Numbered from the stretch's first letter, positions 18,464 to 27,502 are shown. The stretch: DNA of 44,401 bases from Gammaproteobacteria bacterium (GCA_009922685.1 RFVA01000017.1:1-44401), one strand, 5' to 3'. The notes: generated from the sequence alone by a model not told the origin. Program-made: numbers and translations.

Positions 18464-19276
18464 ATGTTTGGACTCGACCTCAATATCGCCCAAGTTGTTT
18501 CAGGCCTTTTAGTCGGATTTCTCGTCGGCCTGACCGGCGTCGGGGGCGGCTCCCTGATGACCCCCATCTTGGTGTTCATTTTTGGTTTCGCCCCCAAAGC
18601 AGCCGTTGGCACCGATCTCTTGTTTGCCGCCATCACCAAAACCGGCGGGGTCTTTGTTCATCACGGCAAACATCGATCCGTGGATTGGAAAATCGTCTTT
18701 CACTTGTGCCTCGGCAGCATCCCGGCGGCTCTTTTAATTATTTATCTTCTGGAAACCGTCTTCACCAAGGATGAGGCGGTGACCTCAGCCATCACCTTTA
18801 GCCTTGGGATTGCCCTCATCTTCACCTCGCTGGCACTTTTTGTTCGAAGCCGCCTGATTGCGAAGCGGCTTGACGATGAGGTCGCGCGGCAGCGCCTCCA
18901 GCACAGCGAACGTTTCGGAGCCTTACAAACCCCCCTGACCATCTTGGTAGGGATTCTGCTCGGCGTCCTGGTCACCCTCTCCTCCGTTGGCGCAGGAGCC
19001 CTTGGAACGATTGCGCTCCTTTTTCTTTATCCGCGTCTGGCCACGGTTCGTGTTGTTGGCACCGATCTGGCCCATGCCATCCCTTTAACCACCGTTGCGG
19101 GTCTTGGTCACCTCCACATGGGGAACGTTGACTTGCATCTCCTCATGAGTCTGTTATTGGGCTCTCTTCCGGGCATTTATGCAGGAAGCCATCTGAGCGC
19201 GAAAATCCCGGAGCGGATCCTTCGTCCCATCTTGGCAACGCTGCTCATGATCATCGGGCTCAAATTTGTTGCCTAA
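18464..19276 (+). CDS. TSUP family (TauE/SafE) sulfite/organosulfur transporter
   Basis: A 270-aa inner-membrane protein with the duplicated TSUP architecture of about 8 spans. The first repeat starts with LLVGFLVGLTGVGGGSLMTPILVFIFG, the second with LGVLVTLSSVGAGALGTIALLFLYP; both carry the G-x-G(G/A)-G-x-L motif that marks the family. Members export sulfite or take up sulfur compounds, and the direction here is unknown. The ATG 18464 follows GAAGAGA. It is convergent with tag, overlapping it by 4 nt. A second TSUP gene lies at 34710. Confidence 0.9.
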   Translation: MFGLDLNIAQVVSGLLVGFLVGLTGVGGGSLMTPILVFIFGFAPKAAVGTDLLFAAITKTGGVFVHHGKHRSVDWKIVFHLCLGSIPAALLIIYLLETVFTKDEAVTSAITFSLGIALIFTSLALFVRSRLIAKRLDDEVARQRLQHSERFGALQTPLTILVGILLGVLVTLSSVGAGALGTIALLFLYPRLATVRVVGTDLAHAIPLTTVAGLGHLHMGNVDLHLLMSLLLGSLPGIYAGSHLSAKIPERILRPILATLLMIIGLKFVA

Positions 19277-19848
19277 AGGCTCGGCTGCGCGTCGATTCTG
19301 AAGCAGCCTTCTAGATGATCATTGACCATCCCCACGGCCTGCATGAAGGAGTAGCAAATCACCGGCCCCACAAAGCTAAAACCGCGTTGTTTGAGCGCCT
19401 GACTCAAGGACTCAGAGACGTCACTCTGCGCAGGAAGCGCCGCCATCGAGGGAAAAACCTGGTTGTGGGGGCCACCCTCCATGAACCCCCAAATAAAGGC
19501 ATCAAAACTGCCAAGCTCTTCTTGGACTCTCAAAAAGGCGCGCGCATTATTGACCGCAGACTGAAGCTTGAGGCGGTTTCGAACCAGACCGGGATTGGCC
19601 ATCAGCGCCTCAAGGGCTGAGGCATCAAAGTTCGCAACCGCTTCAGGATCAAAGCCGCAAAAAGCCTCACGATAAGCCGCCCTCTTTTCAAGGATGGTTC
19701 TCCAAGAGAGCCCTGCCTGGGCCCCTTCGAGCACCAGGAACTCATACAGTGTCCGATCCTCATGAACCGGCCAGCCCCATTCCTCGTCATGATAAAGGGC
19801 CTCTATAGCTGAGCGTTCTGCCCAAGAGCAACGCTTTATGAGTGGCAT
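19273..19848 (-). CDS. tag: DNA-3-methyladenine glycosylase I
   Basis: Base-excision enzyme removing 3-methyladenine. It is 191 aa, the normal size. Seen: the zinc-ligand start KRCSWAE, the HDEEWGWPVHEDRTLYEFLVLEGAQAGLSW segment with the substrate-site Glu, GLVRNRLKLQSAVNNARAF, and the C-terminal FVGPVICYSFMQAVGMVNDH that supplies the second pair of zinc ligands. The gene is leftward, 3 nt downstream of the PHP gene on the same strand, so it is probably the last gene of the ABC-PHP-tag unit. Confidence 0.96.
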   Translation of the reverse strand: MPLIKRCSWAERSAIEALYHDEEWGWPVHEDRTLYEFLVLEGAQAGLSWRTILEKRAAYREAFCGFDPEAVANFDASALEALMANPGLVRNRLKLQSAVNNARAFLRVQEELGSFDAFIWGFMEGGPHNQVFPSMAALPAQSDVSESLSQALKQRGFSFVGPVICYSFMQAVGMVNDHLEGCFRIDAQPSL

Positions 19849-19851
19849 CGT

Positions 19852-20739
19852 TCAGAACGCTGCGGGAGGGAACGTCGATCCTAAAGCCTCCGCATCTGGC
19901 CAAAGACTCCAAACCGGTGTCACGTCCTTCGGCATCGGCGGGAGACGACCCAATTTGGGCCAGCCCTGGTCCGGACCATGAAAATCAGAGCCACAGGACC
20001 CCAAGAGATCAAACCGTTTGGCCAGTTGCGCACTGGCCTGAACATCACCCGGGCTGGCTTGACCTGAAAGAACTTCAATCGCCTGTCCGCCGAAGTCCTT
20101 GAACTCCAGCGCCAGCCGCCTGAGCCAGCTCCCGGTCAACTTATAACGAATCGGGTGAGCAAGGACCGCCACGCCGCCAGCGCCCCGAATCCACGCAATG
20201 GCTGTTTCAAGGCCAGCCCACGTACTATGAACATAACCTGGTTTTCCTGGGGTCAGATAGCGATTGAAGACATCTCTCACATCCGCGGCCAGACCCCGCC
20301 TCGCAAGACAATGCGCAAAATGCGTTCGGGTCACCATCCCCTGCCCTGCAAGAGAAAGAACCTCATCATAAATGCCGATCACCCCAACCTTTTCGAGCCG
20401 CTGCGCCATTTCAAAGGCTCGTTGCTGGCGATGAAGGGCGAGACCCTCAAGACCGGCTCTCAACGGTGGGTGACCCGAATCGACACGAAGCCCCACCAGA
20501 TGGAGCGTCTTGCCCTGCCAGGTCACTGAAATCTCCACCCCAGGGAGAAAGCCCACCCCGAGTTCGCGGGCGGCTTCCTCGGCCTGCTGGTGGCCGGCCA
20601 TGGTGTCATGATCGGTGAGTGCGATGACATGAATACCGGCCGCCACCGCCCGCTCTATGAGCCCCCGAGGGCTATAAGCGCCATCCGAGTATGTTGAGTG
20701 CGCATGAAGGTCAAAAACCCGCGCGATTGCAGCGCTCAT
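19852..20739 (-). CDS. PHP-domain phosphoesterase (TrpH/YciV, RNase AM type)
   Basis: A 295-aa metal-dependent phosphoesterase. The E. coli homologue YciV (RNase AM) is a 5'-3' exonuclease maturing rRNA ends and degrading pAp. Metal motifs seen: DLHAHSTYSDG at the N-terminus, ALTDHDTMAGH, FLPGVEISVTW, LAHPIRY, and a C-terminal GSDFHGPDQ. Its ATG overlaps the stop of the upstream ABC transporter in an ATGA. In many gammaproteobacteria the gene precedes a Sua5-family gene; here it does not. Confidence 0.9.
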   Translation of the reverse strand: MSAAIARVFDLHAHSTYSDGAYSPRGLIERAVAAGIHVIALTDHDTMAGHQQAEEAARELGVGFLPGVEISVTWQGKTLHLVGLRVDSGHPPLRAGLEGLALHRQQRAFEMAQRLEKVGVIGIYDEVLSLAGQGMVTRTHFAHCLARRGLAADVRDVFNRYLTPGKPGYVHSTWAGLETAIAWIRGAGGVAVLAHPIRYKLTGSWLRRLALEFKDFGGQAIEVLSGQASPGDVQASAQLAKRFDLLGSCGSDFHGPDQGWPKLGRLPPMPKDVTPVWSLWPDAEALGSTFPPAAF

Positions 20740-22619
20740 GAAAGGGCCTCCCCCGAAGCTTGAGCCGCCAAAGGTCTCGATGTTCCAGCCCCATAGAACG
20801 TGGCATAAAGCCCGCGACGCGCCATCAAGGCCTCATGCGTGCCCTCCTCCTGGAGCTGTCCATCCTCAAACACTAAGATGCGGTCGGCATGGCGAATGGC
20901 GCTCAATCGATGCGCCACAATGAGGGTGGTTCGGTTGGCCAGAAAATGGTCCAGTGATTCATAGAGGCGGGCTTCGGTGAGGTTATCGACGGCTGAGGTC
21001 GCTTCATCCAGGATGACCACCTTGGGATCTTGCAAGACCATCCGCGCAATCGCAAGTCGCTGGCGCTGGCCACCTGAGAGACGAACCCCCATCCGACCCA
21101 CCATGGCATCGAGTCCCCCAGTTGACGCCTCAATGAATTCACGAAGCTGCGCAACCTCAAGGGCGTGCCAGATGGCGGCATCGTCCGCGGTTCTCCCAAG
21201 CGTGACGTTGGCCCTGACAGAATCGTTAAACAAAACCGGATGCTGCAATACCGTGACCACATTTTCCCGCACCACATCGAGGCCTATCTGATCCATCGGA
21301 ACCCCATCAAACGCGATCATTCCTTTGGAAAGCGGGTAGAGGCCGATCAAGAGCTGTATCAATGTCGATTTCCCACCTCCACTAGCTCCAACCAGCGCCA
21401 CGCGCTCACCCGGTGCCACCTCCAAATTGATTGCATGCAACACCTCAAGACCACTGCCATAGGAAAACGAGAGGTCTTTCACCGAGAGCCCCACCGTGGT
21501 CTTTCCTTGGAAGGGGTTCTCATGATGGGGGTAGTCAGGCTCTTGCTGTCGCCGACAAAACTGGTTCAAGCGCTCCAAAGCTCCCTTCGCCCCATAGAAG
21601 GCGACCTGCATTCCAAGGATATCCTGAACCGGCGCCATCATGAACCATAGGTAGCCTGACACCGCCATCATCTCCCCAATGGTTAGGTCCGAATAGACCA
21701 CCATCAGCAAAGCGATGCCCCTAAATAAATCGAATCCCGTCAGAAAGACCAAAAAACTTAAGCGACCAGCCGCATCGCTCTTCCAGGCATACGCCGCGGA
21801 ATGCTCCCTGACCGCTCGAGCCTTATCGCTCAAACGCGCCATGTAGTAATGCTCTCGATGACTGGCCCGAATCTGATGAATGCCCTCAAGAACTTCAGAG
21901 AGAAGTAACTGAAAGGATCCCAGCGCGGTATTTTCTTGTCGCTTGAGCTCTTTGACCCGCCGCCCAAGACTCCGGGTCAAAACAATGACCAGAGGATTCA
22001 GCAAGAGAATAAAGAGCGCCAGCCGCCAGTTCATCCATAAGAGAACGATGGCCGTCCCAGTCAAGGTCAAAAGGGCCACCAACGTCTTCGATACCGTCGC
22101 CCCGATGAACTGATCGACGGTATCGAGATCGGTCACCATGTGGGTAATCACCGAGCCGCTGCCCAGGTTCTCGTATTCCACCATCGCAATCCGCTCGAGG
22201 CGCTGAATCAATCGACACCGAATGCGGTAAATGATGTCCTTTGAGATCAAACTGAACGCGCGGGTCTGCAGCACATTGAACAAAGCCGCTAAAACTCGGA
22301 GCAAAAGCGTCAATCCAAGGAGGGCCAGAATGTAGGTGAGTGGGTCGTGCCACTCGGCTGGAAAAAGGCTATCCATCCAGCGAACTGCGAAGCCTGGATG
22401 CTGAAGCAACACCTCATCGACCAATAGCGGCAGTAATAAAGGGACAGGAACCGCCATCAGCGCAGCCAAGATCGCGAGCCCCTGGGCCATCAAAAGATCG
22501 CGCCGATGCTCCATGACGACCCGACGGATGTAACGCCAATCGATAAGATCCGTCGTCGACAAAGGTCCTTTTGGGTGCGGGCGGGATGACAAGGCGGATC
22601 TCTTAAGGGGAAGACTCAT
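20736..22619 (-). CDS. ABC exporter, MsbA-like half-transporter
   Basis: A 627-aa fusion of a six-span membrane domain (about 30-320) and an ATPase domain (about 370-600). ATPase motifs: Walker A GASGGGKST, signature LSGGQRQRLAIARM, Walker B VVILDEATSAVDN, and H-loop IVAHRLSAIRH. It resembles lipid or multidrug exporters; the substrate cannot be read from sequence. The ATG at 22619 has no visible Shine-Dalgarno, and a TTG about 20 codons in, preceded by AAAAGGA, is a possible alternative start. It is divergent from fabA and coupled to the PHP gene by a 4-nt overlap. Confidence 0.92.
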   Translation of the reverse strand: MSLPLKRSALSSRPHPKGPLSTTDLIDWRYIRRVVMEHRRDLLMAQGLAILAALMAVPVPLLLPLLVDEVLLQHPGFAVRWMDSLFPAEWHDPLTYILALLGLTLLLRVLAALFNVLQTRAFSLISKDIIYRIRCRLIQRLERIAMVEYENLGSGSVITHMVTDLDTVDQFIGATVSKTLVALLTLTGTAIVLLWMNWRLALFILLLNPLVIVLTRSLGRRVKELKRQENTALGSFQLLLSEVLEGIHQIRASHREHYYMARLSDKARAVREHSAAYAWKSDAAGRLSFLVFLTGFDLFRGIALLMVVYSDLTIGEMMAVSGYLWFMMAPVQDILGMQVAFYGAKGALERLNQFCRRQQEPDYPHHENPFQGKTTVGLSVKDLSFSYGSGLEVLHAINLEVAPGERVALVGASGGGKSTLIQLLIGLYPLSKGMIAFDGVPMDQIGLDVVRENVVTVLQHPVLFNDSVRANVTLGRTADDAAIWHALEVAQLREFIEASTGGLDAMVGRMGVRLSGGQRQRLAIARMVLQDPKVVILDEATSAVDNLTEARLYESLDHFLANRTTLIVAHRLSAIRHADRILVFEDGQLQEEGTHEALMARRGLYATFYGAGTSRPLAAQASGEALS

Positions 22620-22647
22620 GAAGATTGTAATGAGTGACGCTTGACTC

Positions 22648-22656
22648 TGCTACAAT
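22648..22656 (+). promoter_or_regulatory. Extended -10 promoter for fabA
   Basis: TGCTACAAT matches the extended -10 element (TG-N-TATAAT) with five of six -10 bases. No good -35 at standard spacing was found, as is common for extended -10 promoters. It would give a leader of about 130 nt before the fabA ATG. Confidence 0.5.
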
Positions 22657-22794
22657 GGTACGCTTTTTTATTTGAAGACACCCCTCTCACCGCGAAGCTC
22701 GGCGGCCTCGGCCTCGAGACCTCATCGGGTCAAGGGGCCAACATCGACGATGACGCTTCTTCCACCTCTGGCGAGCAAGGAATCCTGCAACGCA

Positions 22795-23337
22795 ATGACA
22801 CCGACTGAATCAACAAAAGCTCACGTCCGACAAAGCAGTTATACGCGAGATGATCTCTTGCTGTGTGGGCATGGAGAGCTTTTCGGGGCCGGCAACGCCC
22901 AGCTGCCGCTGCCGCCCATGCTCATGTTCGATCGCATTACCGCCATCAGCGAGAATGGCGGACTCTTCGATAAAGGCTTCATTACTGCCGAACTTGATAT
23001 TGAGCAGGGGCTCTGGTTCTTTGGCTGTCATTTCGAAAAGGACCCCGTCATGCCAGGGTGTCTCGGCCTCGATGCCATGTGGCAGCTTGTAGGCTTTCAT
23101 CTCGGCTGGCTCGGCGGCCCGGGCCGCGGCAGAGCGTTGGGGGTTGGCGAAGTAAAATTCCGCGGACAGGTTTTGCCTAGCAACAAGCTGGTAACCTATC
23201 GCATCAATTTGAAACGGGTGATGATGCGCAAATTGGTCATGGGCATCGCAGATGCTGAAATGGAATGCGATGGTCGCATCATATACGAGGCGAACGACCT
23301 GAGAGTCGGCCTTTTCACCTCCACAGACGACTTCTGA
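22795..23337 (+). CDS. fabA: 3-hydroxydecanoyl-ACP dehydratase/isomerase
   Basis: Introduces the cis double bond into C10 acyl-ACP, the entry to anaerobic unsaturated fatty acid synthesis. ATG 22795 gives 180 aa (the family is about 172); the frame is open to 22672 but lacks family similarity there. Motifs: [13 protein letters not shown], the catalytic His in [22 protein letters not shown] (with the downstream Asp), and the C-terminal [17 protein letters not shown] lies 12 nt before the start. It forms an operon with fabB 14 nt downstream. Confidence 0.96.
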   Translation: MTPTESTKAHVRQSSYTRDDLLLCGHGELFGAGNAQLPLPPMLMFDRITAISENGGLFDKGFITAELDIEQGLWFFGCHFEKDPVMPGCLGLDAMWQLVGFHLGWLGGPGRGRALGVGEVKFRGQVLPSNKLVTYRINLKRVMMRKLVMGIADAEMECDGRIIYEANDLRVGLFTSTDDF

Positions 23338-23351
23338 GGAGCAACGTAGCT

Positions 23352-24569
23352 ATGAGACGTGTTGTTGTAACCGGCATTGGTATCGTATCCAGCCTCGGTA
23401 ACCATAAGACCGCCGTGACCGACGCCCTAAGATCAGGGTCGTCGGGAGTCAGGTTTAGCCCTGAATATGCTGAGCTTGGCTTCAGAAGCCATGTGTACGC
23501 CCCCCTCGACATCGATCTCGATGAACGAATCGACCGGAAAGTCCGTCGATTCATGGGGGATGGCGCTGCCTACAACTACCTCGCGATGGAAGAAGCCATC
23601 CTCGACGCCGGACTGGGTGAGGATCAGGTATCTCATCCCCGCGCCGGCCTGATCATGGGCTCCGGAGGTCCTTCCACCTCCAATCTCCTTCAGGCCTGGG
23701 ACTCCTTCAGAGAGAAGGGCATCAAAAAAGTAGGCCCCTATATGGTCCCACGGACCATGTCGAATACGAATTCAGCCTGTCTCGCTACGCCCTTCAAGAT
23801 TAAAGGCGTCAACTACTCCATCAGTTCCGCCTGTGCCACCAGCGCGCATTGCATTGGCAATGGGGCCGAATTGATTCAGCTCGGGAAGCAAGACATTATC
23901 TTTGCTGGTGGCGGCGAAGAGCTGCACTGGACGCTGACGGTCCTGTTTGACGCCATGGGGGCCCTCTCCTCTAAGTACAATGACACACCGGAACGCGCAT
24001 CAAGAGCCTACGATGCCGATCGTGACGGCTTTGTTATTTCAGGCGGAGGCGGCGTTCTTGTTCTTGAGGAGCTCGAACACGCCCGTCGTCGGGGCGCTAA
24101 AATCTATGCCGAGATTGTCGGCTATGGGGCGACCTCTGATGGTTACGACATGGTTCAACCGTCGGGTGAGGGCGCTATTCGCTGCATGCAGCAAGCGATG
24201 ACCGATATCACGGGGCCGATCGACTATATCAACGCCCACGGCACCAGTACCCCCATTGGTGACATACGCGAACTCGAGGCCGTGAAGTCGGTGTTTGATG
24301 AGGCGATCCCTCACATCAGCTCGACCAAGTCGCTTTCGGGTCATTCTCTTGGGGCCGCCGGGGTTCATGAGGCCATCTATACCTTGCTGATGATGGAGCA
24401 CCGATTCATCACGGCGTCTGCCAATATCGAGAACCTAGACGCTGGCGCCAAAGGCGTGCCCATTGTCAGGGAGCGTCTCGATAACGTCGATTTGAATCTC
24501 GCCATGTCCAACAGTTTTGGGTTTGGCGGAACCAATGCCAGCCTCGTCTTTCAGCGGTATGACGGATAG
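23352..24569 (+). CDS. fabB: 3-oxoacyl-ACP synthase I
   Basis: Elongating condensing enzyme that uses the FabA product, required for unsaturated fatty acids. The family start is [16 protein letters not shown] at ATG 23352 with GAGGAG 11 nt before (405 aa); the longer open frame overlaps fabA. The catalytic triad is seen: Cys in [16 protein letters not shown], His in [11 protein letters not shown], His in [16 protein letters not shown]. It ends with the usual [14 protein letters not shown]. It overlaps ttcA by 11 nt. Confidence 0.96.
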   Translation: MRRVVVTGIGIVSSLGNHKTAVTDALRSGSSGVRFSPEYAELGFRSHVYAPLDIDLDERIDRKVRRFMGDGAAYNYLAMEEAILDAGLGEDQVSHPRAGLIMGSGGPSTSNLLQAWDSFREKGIKKVGPYMVPRTMSNTNSACLATPFKIKGVNYSISSACATSAHCIGNGAELIQLGKQDIIFAGGGEELHWTLTVLFDAMGALSSKYNDTPERASRAYDADRDGFVISGGGGVLVLEELEHARRRGAKIYAEIVGYGATSDGYDMVQPSGEGAIRCMQQAMTDITGPIDYINAHGTSTPIGDIRELEAVKSVFDEAIPHISSTKSLSGHSLGAAGVHEAIYTLLMMEHRFITASANIENLDAGAKGVPIVRERLDNVDLNLAMSNSFGFGGTNASLVFQRYDG

Positions 24570-25431
24570 CGCCACCCAAGGCCTCGCTGAAAAAGAGCGA
24601 TATGACTTTAATAAGCTCCAGAAACGCCTGCGTCGACTGACGGGAGCGGCTATCGCCGACTTCAATATGATAGAAGCCGGCGACAAGGTGATGGTCTGCC
24701 TCTCTGGCGGCAAAGATTCCTATACGCTGCTGGATCTCCTCCTGAGCCTCCGACTGAACGCCCCCATCGCCTTTGACATCATTGCGGTTAACCTCGATCA
24801 GAAACAGCCTGGTTTCCCAGAAGACGTTTTACCGAATTATCTCAAGGACAGAGGCATCTCTTTCCACATCATTGAGCAAGATACCTACAGCATCGTCAAG
24901 CGGGTCATCCCCGAAGGGAAGACCACCTGCGGGCTCTGCTCAAGGCTTCGGCGGGGTCTCCTTTATCGCTACGCTCAGGACAACGGGATCACTAAGATCG
25001 CTTTAGGGCATCACCGTGACGACATCATCGAAACCTTCTTTTTGAATCTTTTCTATGGCGGCAGCCTCAAGGCGATGCCACCCAAACTCCTTAGCGATAA
25101 CCAGGCGCATATCGTGATCCGCCCTCTCGCCTACTGCAAAGAGGCCGACATTGATGCCTATGCGACGGTTCGCGGCTTTCCTCTCATCCCCTGCAACCTC
25201 TGTGGATCACAGAAAAATCTTCAGCGGCAGGCCATGAAGGAGATGCTGAAAGCCTGGGACCGACAGCATCCGGGGCGAATTGAAACCATCTTTACGGCAC
25301 TACAAAACGTCGCCCCATCACAACTCGCTGATCGCCATCTATTTGATTTCATGGGCCTTGAAAGGGTCAGCGGTCAACCAGCCCCCCTTCACCCGGCCAT
25401 GGCTGAGGGATTGGATATCCTGAATCAATAA
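24559..25431 (+). CDS. ttcA: tRNA 2-thiocytidine(32) synthetase
   Basis: ATP-dependent, Fe-S cluster enzyme that thiolates C32 in certain tRNAs. The start ATG 24559 ([11 protein letters not shown], 290 aa) lies within the fabB end; the frame opening at 24517 is inside fabB. Motifs: PP-loop [11 protein letters not shown], the cysteine pair [10 protein letters not shown] that binds the cluster with a third Cys later (CNLCGSQ), and [19 protein letters not shown]. No obvious Shine-Dalgarno, so translational coupling to fabB is likely. Confidence 0.95.
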   Translation: MTDSATQGLAEKERYDFNKLQKRLRRLTGAAIADFNMIEAGDKVMVCLSGGKDSYTLLDLLLSLRLNAPIAFDIIAVNLDQKQPGFPEDVLPNYLKDRGISFHIIEQDTYSIVKRVIPEGKTTCGLCSRLRRGLLYRYAQDNGITKIALGHHRDDIIETFFLNLFYGGSLKAMPPKLLSDNQAHIVIRPLAYCKEADIDAYATVRGFPLIPCNLCGSQKNLQRQAMKEMLKAWDRQHPGRIETIFTALQNVAPSQLADRHLFDFMGLERVSGQPAPLHPAMAEGLDILNQ

Positions 25432-25529
25432 CCTGGCCACGAAAAATCTCAGCGCACCAAATCGAGCCGCCGCCCTTCAAAATCGAAGACACGGGCACCT
25501 CGTGACCCTCAAGAGGACACAACCAGCTA

Positions 25530-25558
25530 TTGCAATTTATCGGAATGTTATTTATAAA
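25530..25558 (+). promoter_or_regulatory. Strong candidate promoter of the small lipoprotein gene
   Basis: TTGCAA (25530-25535) and TATAAA (25553-25558) are separated by exactly 17 nt. The predicted start near 25565 gives a 55-nt AT-rich leader ending in AGGAGG six nt before the ATG. Confidence 0.7.
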
Positions 25559-25619
25559 ATGGCCCGTGCTTTGAGCACTATTAACTATAACTTTTAAGTG
25601 TCCAATCAGGAGGTTCCTT

Positions 25620-25739
25620 ATGAAGAAGTTGCTCTGCGTTGTAAGCGTACTCATGATGTCTTTGGTTGTTGTTGGCTGTGGTAACTCACCTGACGGCGAC
25701 GGGCAGAAGCTCGAAGCTCCTGCTGCTCCTTCTCTGTGA
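25620..25739 (+). CDS. 39-aa predicted lipoprotein
   Basis: A tiny gene with a perfect Shine-Dalgarno (AGGAGG at 25608-25613, spacing 6), a strong promoter upstream and a strong terminator about 90 nt downstream. The product begins MKKLLCVVSVLMMSLVVVGC, a textbook lipoprotein signal with lipobox VVGC, leaving a mature peptide of 20 residues starting at Cys20: GNSPDGDGQKLEAPAAPSL after the Cys. No family is recognised. It is comparable in design to entericidin-like or toxin-lysis lipoproteins, but shares no clear motif with them. The codons look ordinary. Confidence 0.75.
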   Translation: MKKLLCVVSVLMMSLVVVGCGNSPDGDGQKLEAPAAPSL

Positions 25740-25830
25740 GATAGAGCGTCAACCTGAAATCGGCGCACTGCTTAAAAGCTCTAAGGGGATTCGTTCCTTC
25801 CTACAAGACATGCAGATGGCGCATCAGGTG

Positions 25831-25862
25831 AAAAAAGCCCGGGCAAAGCCCGGGTTTTTTTT
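25831..25862 (+). terminator. Strong intrinsic terminator after the small lipoprotein gene
   Basis: CCCGGGC (25838-25844) pairs with GCCCGGG (25848-25854) around an AAA loop and is followed by eight T residues. An A6 run precedes the stem (minus-strand T-run), so it may also act on leftward transcripts. Confidence 0.9.
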
Positions 25863-25918
25863 GGGCCAAAATAAGTCAGCAAAAGGTGCCGATGGCGTGG
25901 CTTCTCAGTCATACTGAC

Positions 25919-25946
25919 TTGACACGTCGCCGGCAGGCTGTAAGAT
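25919..25946 (+). promoter_or_regulatory. Candidate promoter of the 41-aa membrane protein gene
   Basis: A perfect -35 TTGACA at 25919-25924 and TAAGAT at 25941-25946 are 16 nt apart. The predicted leader is about 55 nt. Confidence 0.6.
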
Positions 25947-26008
25947 ACCGGCCAGCGCTTGACGCTATTTGAAGCTATTCATTAAGCCAACAAGAAAGGT
26001 ATAAGCAC

Positions 26009-26134
26009 ATGGGAATGATTCTCGACCTGGTCGAAAAAATGCGGTCTCCAGTTGGTATCACCGTTACGCTGGTTATTCTCGTCGTCGGTGTTCTGTTTGT
26101 TCGTTGGGTTTTCAACGACGAAGAACCGAAGTAA
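26009..26134 (+). CDS. 41-aa single-span membrane protein
   Basis: ATG 26009 follows AAAGGT at a spacing of about 9 nt. The product starts MGMILDLVEKMRSPVG, then has one hydrophobic span (residues about 16-31, GITVTLVILVVGVLFV) and ends R-W-V-F-N-D-E-E-P-K. The positive residues before the span and acidic tail after it suggest N-in, C-out if the tail is periplasmic, but this is weak. Its own promoter and terminator-bounded neighbour suggest an independent gene. Small spans like this often serve as accessory subunits of respiratory or transport complexes; none is identified here. Confidence 0.65.
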   Translation: MGMILDLVEKMRSPVGITVTLVILVVGVLFVRWVFNDEEPK

Positions 26135-26154
26135 GACGTTTTTTCGACGCAATT

Positions 26155-26193
26155 TCAGGTGGTGCTTCGGTTGAAGCCGTTAACATCACCTGA
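26155..26193. other. Long imperfect hairpin after the 41-aa gene
   Basis: TCAGGTGGTG (26155-26164) pairs with CATCACCTGA (26184-26193), 10 bp with one G-T, and an inner stem GCTTC/GAAGC is an alternative. There is no T-run immediately after it. It could be a terminator without a U-tract, a processing signal, or a minor repeat. Confidence 0.4.
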
Positions 26194-26298
26194 CTTGCTT
26201 CTGGCTGACCGCTTTTCCCGTCTTTATTGTCCTATGAAGCCTTCGTTGCAAGCTTCATCTTTCGATCCCACACACACGCACCCCTCGAATTATCGGCC

Positions 26299-27183
26299 AT
26301 GAATATTCTGGTCACTGGGGGTACTGGCTTTATTGGTCGAGCTCTCGTCAAAGCCCTTCTCGCTGACGGCCACAGGGTCACGCTACTCGCTCACCAAACG
26401 CTTCCAAAGGACAAGGACTCCTGCCTCATCATGAGGAGCCTTTCTGAATGGTCGCCCGATCAATCCTTTGAGGCAGTCATCAACCTCTCTGGCGCTCCCA
26501 TCATGGGACGGAGATGGTCGAGTTCCCGTAAAAAAGTCTTATGGGACAGCCGGATTGGCATCACTGAACAACTCCTCGAGCGAATGACCGCCGCGACCAT
26601 CAAGCCACGGATACTGATCAGTGGCTCTGCGATCGGCATTTACGGGGATCAGGGCGAGCGCACTTTATCAGAGGAAGATCAGGGAAATCATGGTTTTGCT
26701 CATGATCTCTGTCTGGCTTGGGAACAAGCTGCTTTTAAAGCAGAAGCGCTCGGGGTTCGGGTCGCTATCCTTCGGACCGGGTTGGTGGTTGGCCGCAAAG
26801 GGGGATTCCTTCAGCCGATGCGAATTCCGTTTTCCTTGGGGCTTGGCGGCCGAATCGGTGATGGCCAACAATGGATGTCCTGGATCCATCTCGACGATCA
26901 TATCGCGCTCACCCGCCTCCTTTTAGCCTCGAAGGATGCGAGGGGTCTATTTAACGCCACCGCACCCAACCCGGTCACCAATCAGGTCTTCACACAAGCG
27001 CTAGCGCATCAGCTCCAACGTCCTGCCTTCTGCCACATCCCCGGATGGCTCTTAAAGGGACTCCTGGGTGAAATGGCGGAGCTTTTGCTCGGGAGCCAAC
27101 GGGTTCTTCCGAAACGCGCAGAGGCCTTGGGGTTTAGGTTCTCCTATCCGACGCTTGAATCTGCCTTAGAAGAGGCTCTCTGA
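26299..27183 (+). CDS. TIGR01777-family NAD(P)-binding epimerase (YfcH-like)
   Basis: Short-chain dehydrogenase-like protein of 294 aa from ATG 26299 (MNILVTGGTGFIGRALV); the frame is open to 26227 but not conserved there. Seen: the glycine-rich NAD(P) motif GGTGFIG, AVINLSGAPI, LISGSAIGIYGDQG, a central WEQAA segment, AILRTGLVVG, and WMSWIHLDDHIAL. The C-terminal domain holds the DUF1731-type end LLGSQRVLPKRAEALGFRFSYPTLESAL. Members are widespread and their substrate is unknown. It is convergent with the RND cluster, 17 nt away. Confidence 0.9.
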   Translation: MNILVTGGTGFIGRALVKALLADGHRVTLLAHQTLPKDKDSCLIMRSLSEWSPDQSFEAVINLSGAPIMGRRWSSSRKKVLWDSRIGITEQLLERMTAATIKPRILISGSAIGIYGDQGERTLSEEDQGNHGFAHDLCLAWEQAAFKAEALGVRVAILRTGLVVGRKGGFLQPMRIPFSLGLGGRIGDGQQWMSWIHLDDHIALTRLLLASKDARGLFNATAPNPVTNQVFTQALAHQLQRPAFCHIPGWLLKGLLGEMAELLLGSQRVLPKRAEALGFRFSYPTLESALEEAL

Positions 27184-27199
27184 AGGTCGAAAGGGCGCC

Positions 27200-27502
27200 T
27201 TAGAGCTCTCCACTCTGATGGACTGGGGCCATCCAAAAGCGAATACCGGTGTGATTGAAATCCTCCTTCAATTGCTTGAGGACGCTATCCACTTCTCCCG
27301 CCTCTAGCAACACTTCAAATCGAATTTGCTGCCGCCGACCAGTCACCTGCTCCATCAAGCTGAGGCGCTCATGCCCTGCCGCGTGCGCACTAACAACGCC
27401 GCTCGAAAAGAGTCGATCTTCGGCATTTAACATGAGCCAGTCCACCATGTTGTCCTCAAGGAGTTGGGGGACCATCAGGGTCAGGAGAATCCCCCCGGTC
27501 AT
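27200..27502 (-). CDS. DUF3240 family protein, RND-associated
   Basis: A 100-aa protein with a ferredoxin-like/PII-like feel (GGILLTLMVPQLLEDNMVDWLM, IRFEVLLEAGEVDSVLKQLKEDF). DUF3240 proteins are commonly encoded with heavy-metal RND pumps. It overlaps the pump gene by 4 nt and is the last gene of the operon. A regulatory or metal-sensing role is proposed for similar proteins but is not shown by sequence alone. Confidence 0.8.
   Translation of the reverse strand: MTGGILLTLMVPQLLEDNMVDWLMLNAEDRLFSSGVVSAHAAGHERLSLMEQVTGRRQQIRFEVLLEAGEVDSVLKQLKEDFNHTGIRFWMAPVHQSGEL

Noticed and set aside
25666-25917. An 83-codon plus-strand frame overlapping the 39-aa lipoprotein gene in another phase, possibly a frameshifted continuation.
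   Set aside because: It runs straight through the intrinsic terminator, has no Shine-Dalgarno, and its beginning is simply the lipoprotein gene in another phase. The short lipoprotein has all expected signals by itself.
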